From: Tropicibacter sp. R16_0
GTDB taxonomy: Bacteria > Pseudomonadota > Alphaproteobacteria > Rhodobacterales > Rhodobacteraceae
Direction: 5' to 3'
Length of the DNA: 64,000 nucleotides
Assembly: GCF_017743935.1 (NCBI RefSeq)
Contig: NZ_JAGHRE010000002.1
Span: forward strand, 1-64,000
This document shows positions 9,122 to 19,163 of this stretch, piece after piece (position 1 is the first letter of the stretch; every line of letters begins with the position of its first letter). Under the pieces are notes generated by a model. That model saw only the letters and a program-made list of their open reading frames with translations. It was not told the origin of the DNA and did no database searches. The translations under genes and the position numbers were made by a program.

Positions 9122-10090
9122 TCAGGCGCTGTTGGCCATACGTTGCGCCATCTTGAGCGCCTCGATCAGCGACGTTGGATTGGCAAGACCTTGGCCTGCA
9201 ATGTCAAAGGCGGTGCCGTGATCGGGCGAGGTGCGGATGAACGGCAGGCCCAGTGTCACATTCACCCCACGGTCGAAATCCAGCGTCTTGATCGGGATCA
9301 GGGCCTGGTCGTGATACATGCAGATTGCGGCGTCATATCGGGCGCGGGCTGCGGCGTGAAACAGGGTGTCAGCCGGGTGAGGGCCGGTCAGGGTCACCGT
9401 GTCATCCTGGGCAAGATCTTCGATCAGGGCGGCGATCCAATCGCCTTCCTCATGTCCCATGGCACCGCCTTCGCCTGCATGGGGGTTCAACCCGGCGACG
9501 GCGATCCGGGGATGGGCGATGCCGAACTGACGGCGCAATCCTTGTGCCGTAATCGCAATGGTCTGGCTCAGCAGCTCGGGCGTCAGCGCCTGTGGGACAT
9601 CGCTGAGTGCGATGTGGATGGTGGCGGGGACCACGCGCAGCTGTTCGCTGGCCAGCATCATGACCACACGGTCAACTCCGGCCAAGGCAGCCAGGAACTC
9701 GGTATGACCGGGATAGGCAAACCCGGCGCCATCGATCAGCGCTTTTTTGTGGATCGGGGCAGTGCAAAGGGCCGAAGCTTGGCCAGAGGTCACAAGCTGC
9801 ACGCCGGTTTCGATGGATGCAATGACGCCAGCGGCGTTCTCAGGTACAGGTGACCCCGCGGTTGCAGGGGCAGCAAAAGGGATCTCGAACACCGGAAGCT
9901 CAGATGCGGCGACGCCCCGTGCGTCAGCCAGGTCCGTGATGACCTGAAACGCGGTGCCTTGGGGCAGGTGCCGTGGATCGCCCAGCCAAACAAAGGGGCA
10001 GTCCTGGCGCAATTGCGCCCAGGCTGCGACGGCGATCTCGGGGCCAATGCCTGATGGATCGCCGCAGCTGAGCGCGATGGGTCGGGTCAT
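9122..10090 (-). CDS. pdxA: 4-Hydroxythreonine-4-phosphate dehydrogenase
   Basis: This 322-residue enzyme of pyridoxal-phosphate synthesis (DXP-dependent pathway) oxidises 4-phosphohydroxy-threonine with NAD(P). The family start [10 protein letters not shown] lies at residues 10-19. The metal/substrate segments [20 protein letters not shown] and [12 protein letters not shown] are all visible. Its ATG overlaps the stop of the surA-like gene by four bases, so translation is probably coupled. The length is normal for the family. Confidence 0.95.
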   Translation of the reverse strand: MTRPIALSCGDPSGIGPEIAVAAWAQLRQDCPFVWLGDPRHLPQGTAFQVITDLADARGVAASELPVFEIPFAAPATAGSPVPENAAGVIASIETGVQLVTSGQASALCTAPIHKKALIDGAGFAYPGHTEFLAALAGVDRVVMMLASEQLRVVPATIHIALSDVPQALTPELLSQTIAITAQGLRRQFGIAHPRIAVAGLNPHAGEGGAMGHEEGDWIAALIEDLAQDDTVTLTGPHPADTLFHAAARARYDAAICMYHDQALIPIKTLDFDRGVNVTLGLPFIRTSPDHGTAFDIAGQGLANPTSLIEALKMAQRMANSA

Positions 10091-11352
10091 TTCTCGGTGA
10101 TCTGGGCGTCAGCCTTGAGCTGCGCCAACAGGCTCTCTGCGAAGGATTGCAGACGCTGTTGGGTCAAGGCATTGGCGATCTCTTCGCGGCTGGCATCCTC
10201 GGCCAGATCAGCGGTGCGGTTGCACAGCATCAGCAGCACCAGCGTTTGACCGTTGTTGCGGGTCAGTGCTGTCGATGTTTCACCCGGATCCAGTTTTGCC
10301 AGTTCAAGCGCGATGTCCTGCGGAATTTCGGACGGTTTGGCGGTTACCCTGTCCAAAACGGTCTCAGGCTGCCCCTTGGCGACACCGTACAGGTCATCGC
10401 AGGTGTCGATGGACCGCGCAATTTGTGCCGCAGCGGACAGGGTTTCACCAGAACGGCCACCAGCCAGGAAATACGTTGCGTATTCGATGCTGCTGTAGCG
10501 CGGTGTGCCCGTCGTAATCTCTTGGATGCCGCGCATTTGAAACAGCGCGACCGCATTGGGCAGAGCGATGGGATCCGTGATTTCGCCTGGGTTCAGAGCC
10601 AGAATCAGGGGCTGCAAGGCTGGGGGCAGGCTGCTGATGGCCAGCCAGTTCATCCGTCCACCATTGTTGCGGGTGTCCGAGGCAGAGAACTGCGTTGCCG
10701 CCTGTGAAAACTCATCATACGTCTTCAGCGATGCGATCTGTTGGGCAACTTCATCCACCTGATCGACTGTTTGCGGGGTCACGGGAATGATCACCTCAGA
10801 CAGCAACACGCGAATACCGCCGCCGCCACCACGTCCAAGGGCACGGTCGATTTCGGCATCCGTTGGACGCGCGCGCGACAGGAAACGGGCCGAGATATAG
10901 TCGCGCCAGCCCAATTGCACCTCGATGAAGTCTCTGACGGTTTCCTCGGATACGCCGGCCTGACCCAGGGCCTGAATGAACTCTTCGGGCGACATGTTGC
11001 CTTGCGAGGCAAATTGATCGATGCCCTGTTGAATACCTTCGGGTGGCACCTCAAACCCAGCTTCTTTCATCGCCTGTTGACGCAACCGATCCTCGATCAA
11101 CCCCTTTCGGGCCACTTCGGCGGGGTTCCCCGGAAAACGCAGCACTTCGAGAAACAATTCGCGCTGTTGCAGTTCGAACTGGGTGATGACCTCTTGGTTG
11201 ATCTGGATCGCAGGCGCAAACAGGTTTTGCGATGTCGCTGGTCCCGACGCCAGTCCGAGCAGGCCCACCGTCGCCATCAGGCAAATCGGTTTCGACCAGT
11301 GTCGAAGAACTCTTTTCAGTGGGTTCATTCGGGGGGTCAGGAATTTCTGCAT
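10087..11352 (-). CDS. surA: SurA-like periplasmic peptidyl-prolyl isomerase
   Basis: The 421-residue product has a signal peptide (hydrophobic segment about 23-41, cleavage near TSQ), a SurA N-terminal chaperone region (about 45-165, starting AIQINQEVITQFELQQRE) and a parvulin-type domain (about 175-295, with the SEVIIPVTP and NNGGRMNWLAISSLPP blocks). It should act in the periplasm to fold outer-membrane proteins such as the LptD encoded just upstream. The start at 11352 overlaps lptD by 16 bases; an internal ATG at 11328 is an alternative. Only one parvulin domain is visible, where E. coli SurA has two. Confidence 0.85.
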   Translation of the reverse strand: MQKFLTPRMNPLKRVLRHWSKPICLMATVGLLGLASGPATSQNLFAPAIQINQEVITQFELQQRELFLEVLRFPGNPAEVARKGLIEDRLRQQAMKEAGFEVPPEGIQQGIDQFASQGNMSPEEFIQALGQAGVSEETVRDFIEVQLGWRDYISARFLSRARPTDAEIDRALGRGGGGGIRVLLSEVIIPVTPQTVDQVDEVAQQIASLKTYDEFSQAATQFSASDTRNNGGRMNWLAISSLPPALQPLILALNPGEITDPIALPNAVALFQMRGIQEITTGTPRYSSIEYATYFLAGGRSGETLSAAAQIARSIDTCDDLYGVAKGQPETVLDRVTAKPSEIPQDIALELAKLDPGETSTALTRNNGQTLVLLMLCNRTADLAEDASREEIANALTQQRLQSFAESLLAQLKADAQITEK

Positions 11353-13493
11353 GATCGCCTGTATTCTTTATTTCCGCTCGCAACCGCGAAACCGTTCAAC
11401 GCAATGCTAAAGCCGAAATCTGTCGACGGTTCAACACTTGTCGATGAGGTATAGCGCCTGTTGAGCGTGAGGTTAACCGTTACGCATTCATTTTGATAGA
11501 CCAGCCCGACACCAGCGCGCGTGGCACGGCTGTCTTCGATGTCATACCGCAGGTTGGCCGAAGCGGTCCAATTCGGATTGACCTTGTAGTTGCCGTCAAA
11601 CCAGAACTCGGACACGGCCAAGGTGCGGTTCTCAGCTGGATCGCGGCCAAGCCAAAGGTACGACCCGGCAATCGACGTGCGATCGCTCGACCAGTCACCG
11701 CGCAGCTCGGCCTTGGAAAAGTTGAGCGAGTTGTTGAGAAGACCGCGCGCGGTCAATGCCAGGCCACGGTCCCACTTGAACTGCCCAGCCAACAAGATGT
11801 CGGAGGAGGTGCCGCTCAACCCTGAGGTTTTCGAGAAGTTGGGGTCGGCGGATTCGCGGAATACCTGACCCACCGTGGCCGAGGCCTGCCATCCGGCGGG
11901 GGCGTAGCGGGCCCAGTTCAGGCCAATGACCGCAGACGCGCCATCTTCGCGCCTGTCGGGTGCTGGGAAGCGGGACAGTTCCAGCAGGTTGCCCTGGTCG
12001 AACTCGACAAACCCGCTTTCGTCATTGGGCACGGTGGGGCCGGACACTTTGGACCAGCTGAATTGGGCAATCGGTTCCAGGAAATGTGTCGATCCGTCCC
12101 CCATGGCAGCGGTCATCGGATACCGCAGGGTCAAAGCGGCCCGTGGGGTGGTGATGGTTGCGCGGGACTGAAAGCTGGAGTCGTTGTAGGTGTTGAAGCC
12201 ATCGGCCGAGGCGCCCATGCGCCAATCTGCGCGCAGGCCTTGCGAAAACGTCCAACTGCGCATCCATTCCACATCGGCCGTTGCCCGGCCGACATCGCGG
12301 CCCACCATGTCGGCATTTGATGTCCGCTGATGCGCGTGACCATCAAAGCTCAGCCGAACTTCACCCCCGATCAGTGAGGGAAAGAACCGTTTTTGGTAAT
12401 TGATATCAACGATTTCCGAGGGGATTTCGTCTTCGGCCTCGCTGTCACGCAGGGTTTCGTAATGGATGTACCCTAACCGCAGGGCACTATCACGCGTGAT
12501 CTGGCTGAGCGAAATTTCACTGCGCAAACGGTCAAGGTCGGGCAGCCCATAATCAGCCAGATAGGCGTTGTCCGACGCGGTTTTGACGTCGAATTCCAGC
12601 TTGAAGTCGTTCTTGAGGTCAAACTGACCAAAGGCAAAGACGTAACCGCGATCCTCGTTCGGAATCAGATCGTCACGGGTAAAAGCGCCCTCGATCTCGA
12701 TCCGGCCGCGTTTGAATGCCTGTCGATACCGCAGATCCAGCGTGTTGGTCTTGGATGACACATAGGGCGAAATCGTCAGGTCGGCATGATCGCCCAGCTT
12801 GAAGAAATAGGGCACCTTGACCCCGGTCCCCAACTGCGACGTCGTGCGCACCGATGGGATCAAGAACCCGGTGGCTCGTTTCAGGTTCGGATCGGGCAGG
12901 CGAATGCCGGGGAAATAGAAGATCGGCACATCCAGAACCCGGAATTGCGCCTCTTCAAAATACAGCTGCTGTTCCAACTGATCATGCGTGACCTTCTTGG
13001 CCCGGATCTGCCACAGGGGCGGTTTGCCATTTTCGCATACATGACAGGATGTTACAGCGGTTTTGTAAAGCTGTGTATAGCGTCCCCCAACGCGGGTCAT
13101 CTGCAATGCAGCAAGCTGCAACTGCTGATCGAACACCAGCCGTGCGCCGGACAACAGGCCGTTCTGCAACCCTTCGTCCAACTCGGCGGCGTTGGCCAGC
13201 ACGGTAGCCTGTCCGCCCTGGTCGATGCGAATGGGTCCCTCGACAGTCAATTTGCCGCTTTCGCGGTCAAAGGTGATCTTGCGCGCCCGCAGGCGCATGT
13301 CCCCCTGGAACGCCTCGACGTTGCCTTCGGCAATCAATTGGCGATCGGGGGTGATGAACACCGAATCCGCCACCAGGATAGCGGGTTGAACCTCTTCCTG
13401 GGTCTGGTCTGTCGACGCTGTTTGGGCTGTGGCAACAACGGGCGCGATCAGTGCAACGCTGGTCAAAAGTGCAGGAAGCAGACGGCGCATCAT
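11337..13493 (-). CDS. lptD: LPS-assembly outer-membrane protein LptD
   Basis: This 718-residue outer-membrane protein inserts lipopolysaccharide into the outer leaflet. It has a signal peptide (1-25), an N-terminal OstA/LptA-like domain (about 33-135, ILVADSVFITPDRQLIAEG) and a long beta-barrel domain to the C-terminus. Four cysteines are visible: the pair at SCHVC, one in NECVTV near the C-terminus and one in RRSCRN, compatible with LptD-type disulfides. I chose the ATG at 13493 because it precedes the signal peptide and overlaps the lptG stop; the frame is open to 13556. The neighbours lptF and lptG encode the inner-membrane permeases of the same machine. Confidence 0.95.
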   Translation of the reverse strand: MMRRLLPALLTSVALIAPVVATAQTASTDQTQEEVQPAILVADSVFITPDRQLIAEGNVEAFQGDMRLRARKITFDRESGKLTVEGPIRIDQGGQATVLANAAELDEGLQNGLLSGARLVFDQQLQLAALQMTRVGGRYTQLYKTAVTSCHVCENGKPPLWQIRAKKVTHDQLEQQLYFEEAQFRVLDVPIFYFPGIRLPDPNLKRATGFLIPSVRTTSQLGTGVKVPYFFKLGDHADLTISPYVSSKTNTLDLRYRQAFKRGRIEIEGAFTRDDLIPNEDRGYVFAFGQFDLKNDFKLEFDVKTASDNAYLADYGLPDLDRLRSEISLSQITRDSALRLGYIHYETLRDSEAEDEIPSEIVDINYQKRFFPSLIGGEVRLSFDGHAHQRTSNADMVGRDVGRATADVEWMRSWTFSQGLRADWRMGASADGFNTYNDSSFQSRATITTPRAALTLRYPMTAAMGDGSTHFLEPIAQFSWSKVSGPTVPNDESGFVEFDQGNLLELSRFPAPDRREDGASAVIGLNWARYAPAGWQASATVGQVFRESADPNFSKTSGLSGTSSDILLAGQFKWDRGLALTARGLLNNSLNFSKAELRGDWSSDRTSIAGSYLWLGRDPAENRTLAVSEFWFDGNYKVNPNWTASANLRYDIEDSRATRAGVGLVYQNECVTVNLTLNRRYTSSTSVEPSTDFGFSIALNGFAVASGNKEYRRSCRNS

Positions 13494-14587
13494 CCGTCCT
13501 CCGCATGCAGGAGCAGGCCAAGCGTCAGCATGATCGCGGCAATCGGTGGAGCCCATGCGGCCAAGGCCACCGGGATCTGACCGTTTTCACCCAAGATCTG
13601 GGCAAAGTTGCGAATGAAGTAGAGCGAAAACCCCAGCAGAACTGCCGCCAGCACGGCCACGCCGGTGCCGCCAAAACGTGCATGCCGCATGGTGAATGCA
13701 GCCCCCACCAGAACCATCGAGACCAAAAACAGCGGCCTTGCCAGCTCGACCTGGAGCCAGACCTCATGTTGCTTCGTCGAAAACCCGGCCTGTTCCAATT
13801 GCGTTATCATTTCAGGCAGATCGTAAATCGAGATGCTTTCCCGACGCCCCAGGCTGTCGCGAATGCGGTCTTGGGTAAGGGTCGTGGGCAGTTTGATCGT
13901 TTCATATTCTTCAGCATTGGATTCGGGGTTAACGCCCCCGGTCAGTGGCCAGATCTTTACCTTGTTCAACAGCCATACGTCGTCCTGCAATTGGGCGCTT
14001 TCGGCGATGATCTGCTGGGTTGGGCCTCCATCTTTGGCATAGCTCAGGATTGTCACACCAAACAACGTGATGCCATCGCCACCAAACCCGGTGGCATGGA
14101 TGACCGATTGCCCATCGGCGCTACCCTGGCGCAGCCACAAGCCTTCACCGCTCAGGGACAAGACCGAAGGGCCGCCCGTACGATAAGTGTCGGCCAGCCG
14201 CTGATAGCGTTCCGCCGTGGCGGCCACGATCGGGTTCAATGTGGTGACGGCAAGCCCACCAATCACCAAGGCCACCGCAACAGGGGCCACCAGCGCGCGA
14301 ATACCCGATCGCCCGATGGCGCGGGTCACCACCAGTTCGGAACTGCGGGCCAGCCCGACAAACAGCACGATGGTCGATAGGATCATCAGCAGGGGCAGGA
14401 TCTCACTGATCGCGGCTGGGGCATTCAGCAACGTCAGGCTGAAGAGTTGCCCAAAGCTGACATCGACGCCTTCGAACCGGCGCAATTGCTCGATCAGGTC
14501 AATGAGCAGGATCAGCGTCAGAAAGACTGCCCCGATGACCAGGAAGCTTTGCACGAAACGGCGGGCGAAATAGCGGTCCAGGATCAT
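13490..14587 (-). CDS. lptG: LPS export ABC permease LptG
   Basis: This 365-residue YjgP/YjgQ-family permease forms an inner-membrane pair with LptF and drives LPS extraction together with LptB. It shows two N-terminal transmembrane helices (the first about 12-32), one near 64-80, a large periplasmic beta-jellyroll domain (about 125-265) and a C-terminal membrane bundle (about 275-360). Its start overlaps the lptF stop by four bases, and its stop overlaps the lptD start, giving a tightly coupled lptF-lptG-lptD order. Confidence 0.93.
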   Translation of the reverse strand: MILDRYFARRFVQSFLVIGAVFLTLILLIDLIEQLRRFEGVDVSFGQLFSLTLLNAPAAISEILPLLMILSTIVLFVGLARSSELVVTRAIGRSGIRALVAPVAVALVIGGLAVTTLNPIVAATAERYQRLADTYRTGGPSVLSLSGEGLWLRQGSADGQSVIHATGFGGDGITLFGVTILSYAKDGGPTQQIIAESAQLQDDVWLLNKVKIWPLTGGVNPESNAEEYETIKLPTTLTQDRIRDSLGRRESISIYDLPEMITQLEQAGFSTKQHEVWLQVELARPLFLVSMVLVGAAFTMRHARFGGTGVAVLAAVLLGFSLYFIRNFAQILGENGQIPVALAAWAPPIAAIMLTLGLLLHAEDG

Positions 14588-15720
14588 GTTGCCGCCTCTG
14601 TGCTGGGGGAGCGCCTGAAGAGGAGCGACAGAGGACGTGAGGCGAATTGCATGAACAGGCAGGCGATCCCAAGGCCGACCAACGTGGGCAGATAGATCAG
14701 CGGCCAGAGGTCCGCGTTCTTCAATACCGGGTCAGACATGACCCCGCGCAGCACCTCGAGGAACACCAGCATGACAAAGGCCAACAAGGCCTGTCGCCAA
14801 ACCCCAAATCGGGAAAACCCGCCCAGCATCAAGGAGGAATAGCCGATTAACGTCACGGCCACGCAGATCAATGCACGGGCAAAGCGCAGGTGCAACTCCT
14901 CGGACAGCTGGCCCGGGGTATAGCCCTCATCCTCGGTGATCTGGTCGGTGTTCCGGATCAACTCCAAGGTGGGGATGGCGCGGATGTTGCGGGCGCGTGT
15001 GGTGTCCTGCTTGATCAAAGAGCTGATGTCATAGGAGAAATCGGCAAAGACAGTGGTCGACAGCTGGTTGTTTTCCATATCCATCCGCTGCGCCAGACCA
15101 TCCACCATGATCAGATTGCTCTGCTCGCCATTGCGCACCAGAAAGGCCCGGGCGCCGGTGTAGATGACGGTTTGTTCCGGGTCGCGTCGATCCGACAGAA
15201 AGACATCGTTCAGGGTGCCATCGGCATCGATTTGCCGGATATAGAAGGTCACGCCGGGGGCAGGGTGCAGAAAGCTGCCCTCGCTCAGTAGGCGGGCGGT
15301 GACGTTGCGGGCCACTTCGGCCTCGCGCACGGCCAATTGGTTGATCGAGGCAGGCAACAGAACATGCGTCAGAATGCTCATCATCGTGGCCGAGATCAGG
15401 CCAAAGACCAGGGCGGGCCGCGCCAACCGCCATGGGCTTGATCCGGTGGCCTGCATCACCGTCAGTTCACTGTCGTTGTTCAGACGGTTGGTGACATAGA
15501 CCGAGGCTGCAAAGGCCGCCATCGGCAGCACCATGCGGATCAGGTTGGGCAGGGTGAGGGCGGTGAATTCCAGAAATACAAATGCCGACTGTCCGTCGCC
15601 GATCAGCTTGTCGAACAGGACAACGGCCCGGTTGATCCAGAACACGGCAACAAGAATCAGTGCAAAGAAGCCGAAGAACAGCAGAAATTGCGACAGGACG
15701 TATCTGTCGTATCGTGACAC
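14584..15720 (-). CDS. lptF: LPS export ABC permease LptF
   Basis: This YjgP/YjgQ-family permease of about 378 residues partners with LptG. The N-terminal sequence RYDRYVLSQFLLFFGFFALIL begins the first helix. Six membrane segments flank a periplasmic domain (about 120-260). I favour the GTG at 15720, which follows a GGGGGGATC ribosome site; the frame stays open to a TTG at 15759 but that start lacks a ribosome site. It is the first gene of the left-pointing operon, divergent from pepA, so the promoter of the whole lpt-surA-pdxA-rsmA block probably lies at 15721-15855. Confidence 0.92.
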   Translation of the reverse strand: MSRYDRYVLSQFLLFFGFFALILVAVFWINRAVVLFDKLIGDGQSAFVFLEFTALTLPNLIRMVLPMAAFAASVYVTNRLNNDSELTVMQATGSSPWRLARPALVFGLISATMMSILTHVLLPASINQLAVREAEVARNVTARLLSEGSFLHPAPGVTFYIRQIDADGTLNDVFLSDRRDPEQTVIYTGARAFLVRNGEQSNLIMVDGLAQRMDMENNQLSTTVFADFSYDISSLIKQDTTRARNIRAIPTLELIRNTDQITEDEGYTPGQLSEELHLRFARALICVAVTLIGYSSLMLGGFSRFGVWRQALLAFVMLVFLEVLRGVMSDPVLKNADLWPLIYLPTLVGLGIACLFMQFASRPLSLLFRRSPSTEAAT

Positions 15721-15855
15721 TGCGATCCCCCCGGAGCCTGCCAAGTTATTTTCCGGCAACTCTAATGGATTCGGAGGCCGGGGAAAACTGCTATCTGGTC
15801 AAGATGCAGTGGGCAGGCTACCTGTTGCCTAACCACATGTTGAGAGGAGCCCCAA

Positions 15856-17322
15856 ATGAGCAGCCTGACCGAGATCCGTTTTCAGCCCGTCGACCTGGAT
15901 ACCATTGCCACGGCAGAGGGGCGCGTGGCGATCATCCTCCCGCCCGAGGGCAAGATGGATCCGGCTGCACGCCGTGCCAACCGCCTGACCAAGGGCGCAG
16001 TGGCGCGCCTGGTTGAAAGCGAACGGTTCGAAAAGGCAAAGCCGGGGCAGGTGATCTCGTTGGCCTGGCCTGCAGGCATGGCGGCCGAGGCGCTGGATGT
16101 GCTGGTGCTGCCGCGCCGAGCGGATGCCACACAGGCGCGCAAGGCAGGCGCAGCCTTGGCCAAAACGGTTGGAACCGCGCCGTTGACATTGATGGCGGGC
16201 AGTCAGGTGCGCGCCGAAGAGGTCGCCATGGGACTGACCCTGCGCGCCTACAGCTTTGATGCTCACAAGTCGGCTGAAGCCGATCCGGCAGGCGCCGTGA
16301 CCATCGCGCATACCAAACACGAAGAGGTGGAAACCGCCTATGCGCCGCTGCGCGCCGTGGCCGAAGGCGTGCACATGACCCGCGATCTGGTCAATGAACC
16401 TGCAAACGTGCTGACCACCAGTGAATTTGCCGACCGTCTGAAAGAGATGGAGGCGATCGGCCTTGAGGTCGAAATCTTGGACGAGGACAAGCTGGCGGAA
16501 CTGGGCATGCGCACGCTGCTGAGCGTGGGCCAAGGCTCGGACAGCCCGTCCAAAGTGGTCGTCATGCAGTGGAAAGGTGGCGACAAGGACGCCGCACCGC
16601 TGGCTCTGGTCGGTAAGGGCGTGGTTTTTGACACAGGCGGCATCTCGCTGAAACCGGCTGGCGGCATGGAAGACATGACCATGGATATGGGCGGTGCGGG
16701 CGTTGTGGCGGGCACCATGCGCGCCCTGGCGCTGCGCAAGGCCAAGGCCAATGTGGTGGGCCTGGTCGGGCTGGTCGAAAACATGCCTTCGGGCAATGCC
16801 ACCCGCCCGGGCGATGTGGTCAAATCCATGAAGGGCGATACGGTCGAGATCATCAACACAGACGCCGAGGGTCGTTTGGTTCTGTGCGACGTGATGTGGT
16901 ACGCGCAGGATCGGTTCAAGCCAGCGGGCATGATCGACCTGGCCACCCTGACCGGTGCCATCATCATCGGGTTGGGCCATGAAAATGCTGGTGTTTTCTC
17001 GAACGACGATGCGCTGTGTAACGCCTTCCTCAAGGCGGCAGGCAACGAAAACGAAGGCGCCTGGCGGATGCCTCTGGGTCAGGCCTATGACGATCAGCTG
17101 AAATCGCGCATTGCCGATATGAAGAACGTGGGCGGCCGCCCAGCGGGTTCGATCACGGCGGCGCAGTTCCTGCAGCGGTTCGTCAAGGATGACACGCCCT
17201 GGATTCACCTCGATATCGCCGGCGTCGCCTCGGTCAAGGCCGACACAGACTATGCACCAAAGGGCGCAACCGGCTGGGGTGTGATGGCGCTGAGCCGATT
17301 GGTGCAGGACCATTTCGAGTAA
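15856..17322 (+). CDS. pepA: Leucyl aminopeptidase (M17)
   Basis: This 488-residue cytosolic M17 metallo-aminopeptidase removes N-terminal residues from peptides. The signature NTDAEGRL is at 334-341, and the metal-binding lysine/aspartate block VGKGVVFDTGGISLK lies near 252-266. The N-terminal macrodomain-like part covers about 1-160. A good ribosome site (GAGAGGAG) precedes the ATG at 15856. holC follows after five bases, a pairing repeated across proteobacteria. Confidence 0.96.
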   Translation: MSSLTEIRFQPVDLDTIATAEGRVAIILPPEGKMDPAARRANRLTKGAVARLVESERFEKAKPGQVISLAWPAGMAAEALDVLVLPRRADATQARKAGAALAKTVGTAPLTLMAGSQVRAEEVAMGLTLRAYSFDAHKSAEADPAGAVTIAHTKHEEVETAYAPLRAVAEGVHMTRDLVNEPANVLTTSEFADRLKEMEAIGLEVEILDEDKLAELGMRTLLSVGQGSDSPSKVVVMQWKGGDKDAAPLALVGKGVVFDTGGISLKPAGGMEDMTMDMGGAGVVAGTMRALALRKAKANVVGLVGLVENMPSGNATRPGDVVKSMKGDTVEIINTDAEGRLVLCDVMWYAQDRFKPAGMIDLATLTGAIIIGLGHENAGVFSNDDALCNAFLKAAGNENEGAWRMPLGQAYDDQLKSRIADMKNVGGRPAGSITAAQFLQRFVKDDTPWIHLDIAGVASVKADTDYAPKGATGWGVMALSRLVQDHFE

Positions 17323-17327
17323 ATCGC

Positions 17328-17786
17328 ATGGGAGCCGCCTATTTTTATCATCTGACCCGCAACCCGCTTGAGGTGACCTTACCCATACTGTTGGGTAAGG
17401 CGCGTCAGGCGGGGTGGAAGATTGCCGTGCGTGGCGGCGATCCCGGGCGGCTGGAATGGCTGGACGAAAAACTGTGGTTGGGGCCAGATGACGGGTTCCT
17501 GCCACACGGGTTGGCAGGTGGCGCCCATGACGCGCTGCAACCGATCCTGCTGACGACCGTTGCAGATGCGCCCAATGACGCCTCATGCGTGATGGCGGTC
17601 GATGGCGCGCAGGTCGCGGCAGAAGAGGTTGAGGCGCTTGATCGGGTCTGCATCCTGTTCGATGGCACCGACCCCGAAGCGGTGCAACAGGCGCGCGGTC
17701 AGTGGAAAGCGCTGACCGGCGCAGGTTGCAAGGCGCAATACTGGTCCGAAGAGTCGGGCCGATGGGAGAAAAAGGCCGAAGCCTAG
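17328..17786 (+). CDS. holC: DNA polymerase III subunit chi
   Basis: This 152-residue protein is the chi subunit of the polymerase III clamp loader, which links the replisome to single-strand-binding protein. The AYFYHLTRNPLE start, the DGFLPHG segment and the conserved RVCILFDG near residue 105 identify it. It lies five bases after pepA, as is usual, and is probably translated from the same message. Confidence 0.92.
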   Translation: MGAAYFYHLTRNPLEVTLPILLGKARQAGWKIAVRGGDPGRLEWLDEKLWLGPDDGFLPHGLAGGAHDALQPILLTTVADAPNDASCVMAVDGAQVAAEEVEALDRVCILFDGTDPEAVQQARGQWKALTGAGCKAQYWSEESGRWEKKAEA

Positions 17787-17799
17787 GCTTTGAGAAAAC

Positions 17800-17886
17800 G
17801 GGAGCGCTCCCGCCCTTGCTGCATGCCCTGTCGGGCCCTTGCTCAGTTGGGCCGGGCGCCTCGCTTGTCGCTCGGCGCGGCACCGC
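17800..17886 (+). repeat. Dispersed GC-rich hairpin element, copy B
   Basis: This copy has the same order of parts as copy A: a GGGAGCGCTCCCGCCC box (17800-17815), a hairpin GCCC-TGTC-GGGC (17825-17836), the identical 12-base core GTTGGGCCGGGC (17846-17857) and a second stem (GCGCC 17856-17860 with GGCGC 17874-17878). It sits between the convergent holC and protease genes, 14 bases after the holC stop. Confidence 0.75.
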
Positions 17887-17921
17887 AGAACGCCAGTGTC
17901 GGTCAGGGTGCGATGGGGGGC

Positions 17922-18509
17922 TCAGCGCGCGAGTGTGATGGATTGCGGGCTGATCTGCAGGGTCGAGAAACGCTGAAGGTATTCCATGCCCAGCAGGGAT
18001 TGATCCATCTCACCCTCGTTGACCCAGGCCGTCAGATCGCGATCCTTGAAGGGCCCCAACACCACATCATCCAGGTTGATGGGCGCTGTGCGCACCTCTC
18101 CATTTGCGGTAAGTGCGCGTCCGAAGTAATTGAGATCATTCATGTCTATGCCGATCCTCTCGGAATCCTCCTGGCTAAGAACGATCTGACTCGCGCCGGT
18201 GTCGACAAGGAAATCCACCGGTTTTCCGTTCACCAGCAGTTGCAGATAATAGTGCCCGTCGCGGGCGCGGGGCACGACGATGCTGTTGTCGGTTGTGATC
18301 ATGCGACCCGAGGGCGCGGTTGTGGTACGTATGTCCTCCCACAAGCCGACCACCGCGATCACGCCCATGAAGATGAACACCCAGATCAGCGCCTGTTGCA
18401 GTGTCTTGCCCAGCCCCTGGCGGTTGTGGGTCACGAACCACATCAGAACCGCTGCACCCAGCAGGCCCAGATATCCCAGTCTTGCGATGTTGTCTGCGTC
18501 GAAATCCAT
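17922..18509 (-). CDS. Membrane-anchored retropepsin-like aspartic protease
   Basis: This 195-residue protein has two N-terminal membrane helices (about 11-27 and 39-57) and a clan AA protease domain with the active-site DTGAS at 103-107. The family resembles TIGR02281-type proteins of alphaproteobacteria. The catalytic domain faces one side of the membrane as a single half-domain, so activity would need a dimer, as in retropepsins. The substrate is unknown. It lies 34 bases downstream of marC on the same strand. Confidence 0.85.
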   Translation of the reverse strand: MDFDADNIARLGYLGLLGAAVLMWFVTHNRQGLGKTLQQALIWVFIFMGVIAVVGLWEDIRTTTAPSGRMITTDNSIVVPRARDGHYYLQLLVNGKPVDFLVDTGASQIVLSQEDSERIGIDMNDLNYFGRALTANGEVRTAPINLDDVVLGPFKDRDLTAWVNEGEMDQSLLGMEYLQRFSTLQISPQSITLAR

Positions 18510-18542
18510 GACCGTTCCTCAGATACCAGTTGATATGGGGAT

Positions 18543-19163
18543 TTATCCGGCGAAACCAAAGTCCTTGAGACCACTCAGGATGAATTGAACCGACAGCGCC
18601 GCCAGTAGCATGCCCAACAAACGGGTCACCACGTTCAGCCCGGTCTTGCCCAGCAGCCGTGCCAAAGGCCCTGACATCAAATAGAGCGCCAGAACCACGG
18701 TCATCACAACCAGCATCACGGCGATCACCATGGCCAGACCCTGTATCCCGGGGTGTTGTCCGGCCAACAGGATCATGGTCGCGATCGAACCGGGGCCCGC
18801 GATCAGCGGGATACCAAGCGGAAAGACGGATGGGTCGGAATGCTCTTCTTCTTCGGCGCGGTCTTCGCGGCGTTTGGTGCGACGTTCGAACAGCATGTCC
18901 ATCGCGGTCAGAAACAGCAGTACGCCGCCTGCGACGCGGAAGGCAGGCATCGAGATGCCGACAAACCCCAGCACCGCCTCGCCAAAGGCCGCAAACATCG
19001 CCAGGATGCCTGCCGCTGTCAGGCAGGCACGGATCGCGATGCCCCGGCGGGTGCGGGCGTCCATGTCCTGGGTCAGCGCCATGAAGATCGGCGCCTGACC
19101 GGGCGGGTCGATGACGACAAAGAGGGTGGTGAAGGCGGTGATCAGAAAAGCCATGTCGATCAT
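18543..19163 (-). CDS. MarC family membrane protein
   Basis: This 206-residue inner-membrane protein of the MarC/YhgN family has six hydrophobic segments and the family blocks FVVIDPPGQAPIF near residues 15-27 and GIPLIAGPGSIATMI near 111-125. An acidic cytoplasmic loop (RAEEEEHSD) separates the halves. The function of the family is unresolved despite the historical drug-resistance name. The ATG at 19163 overlaps the stop of the ACT-domain gene by four bases, which fixes the start. Confidence 0.9.
   Translation of the reverse strand: MIDMAFLITAFTTLFVVIDPPGQAPIFMALTQDMDARTRRGIAIRACLTAAGILAMFAAFGEAVLGFVGISMPAFRVAGGVLLFLTAMDMLFERRTKRREDRAEEEEHSDPSVFPLGIPLIAGPGSIATMILLAGQHPGIQGLAMVIAVMLVVMTVVLALYLMSGPLARLLGKTGLNVVTRLLGMLLAALSVQFILSGLKDFGFAG

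Noticed and set aside
15829-17883. Very long reverse-strand open frame opposite pepA and holC
   Set aside because: It is a shadow of GC-rich codon use in two well-identified genes. The composition is not protein-like and it has no family motif.
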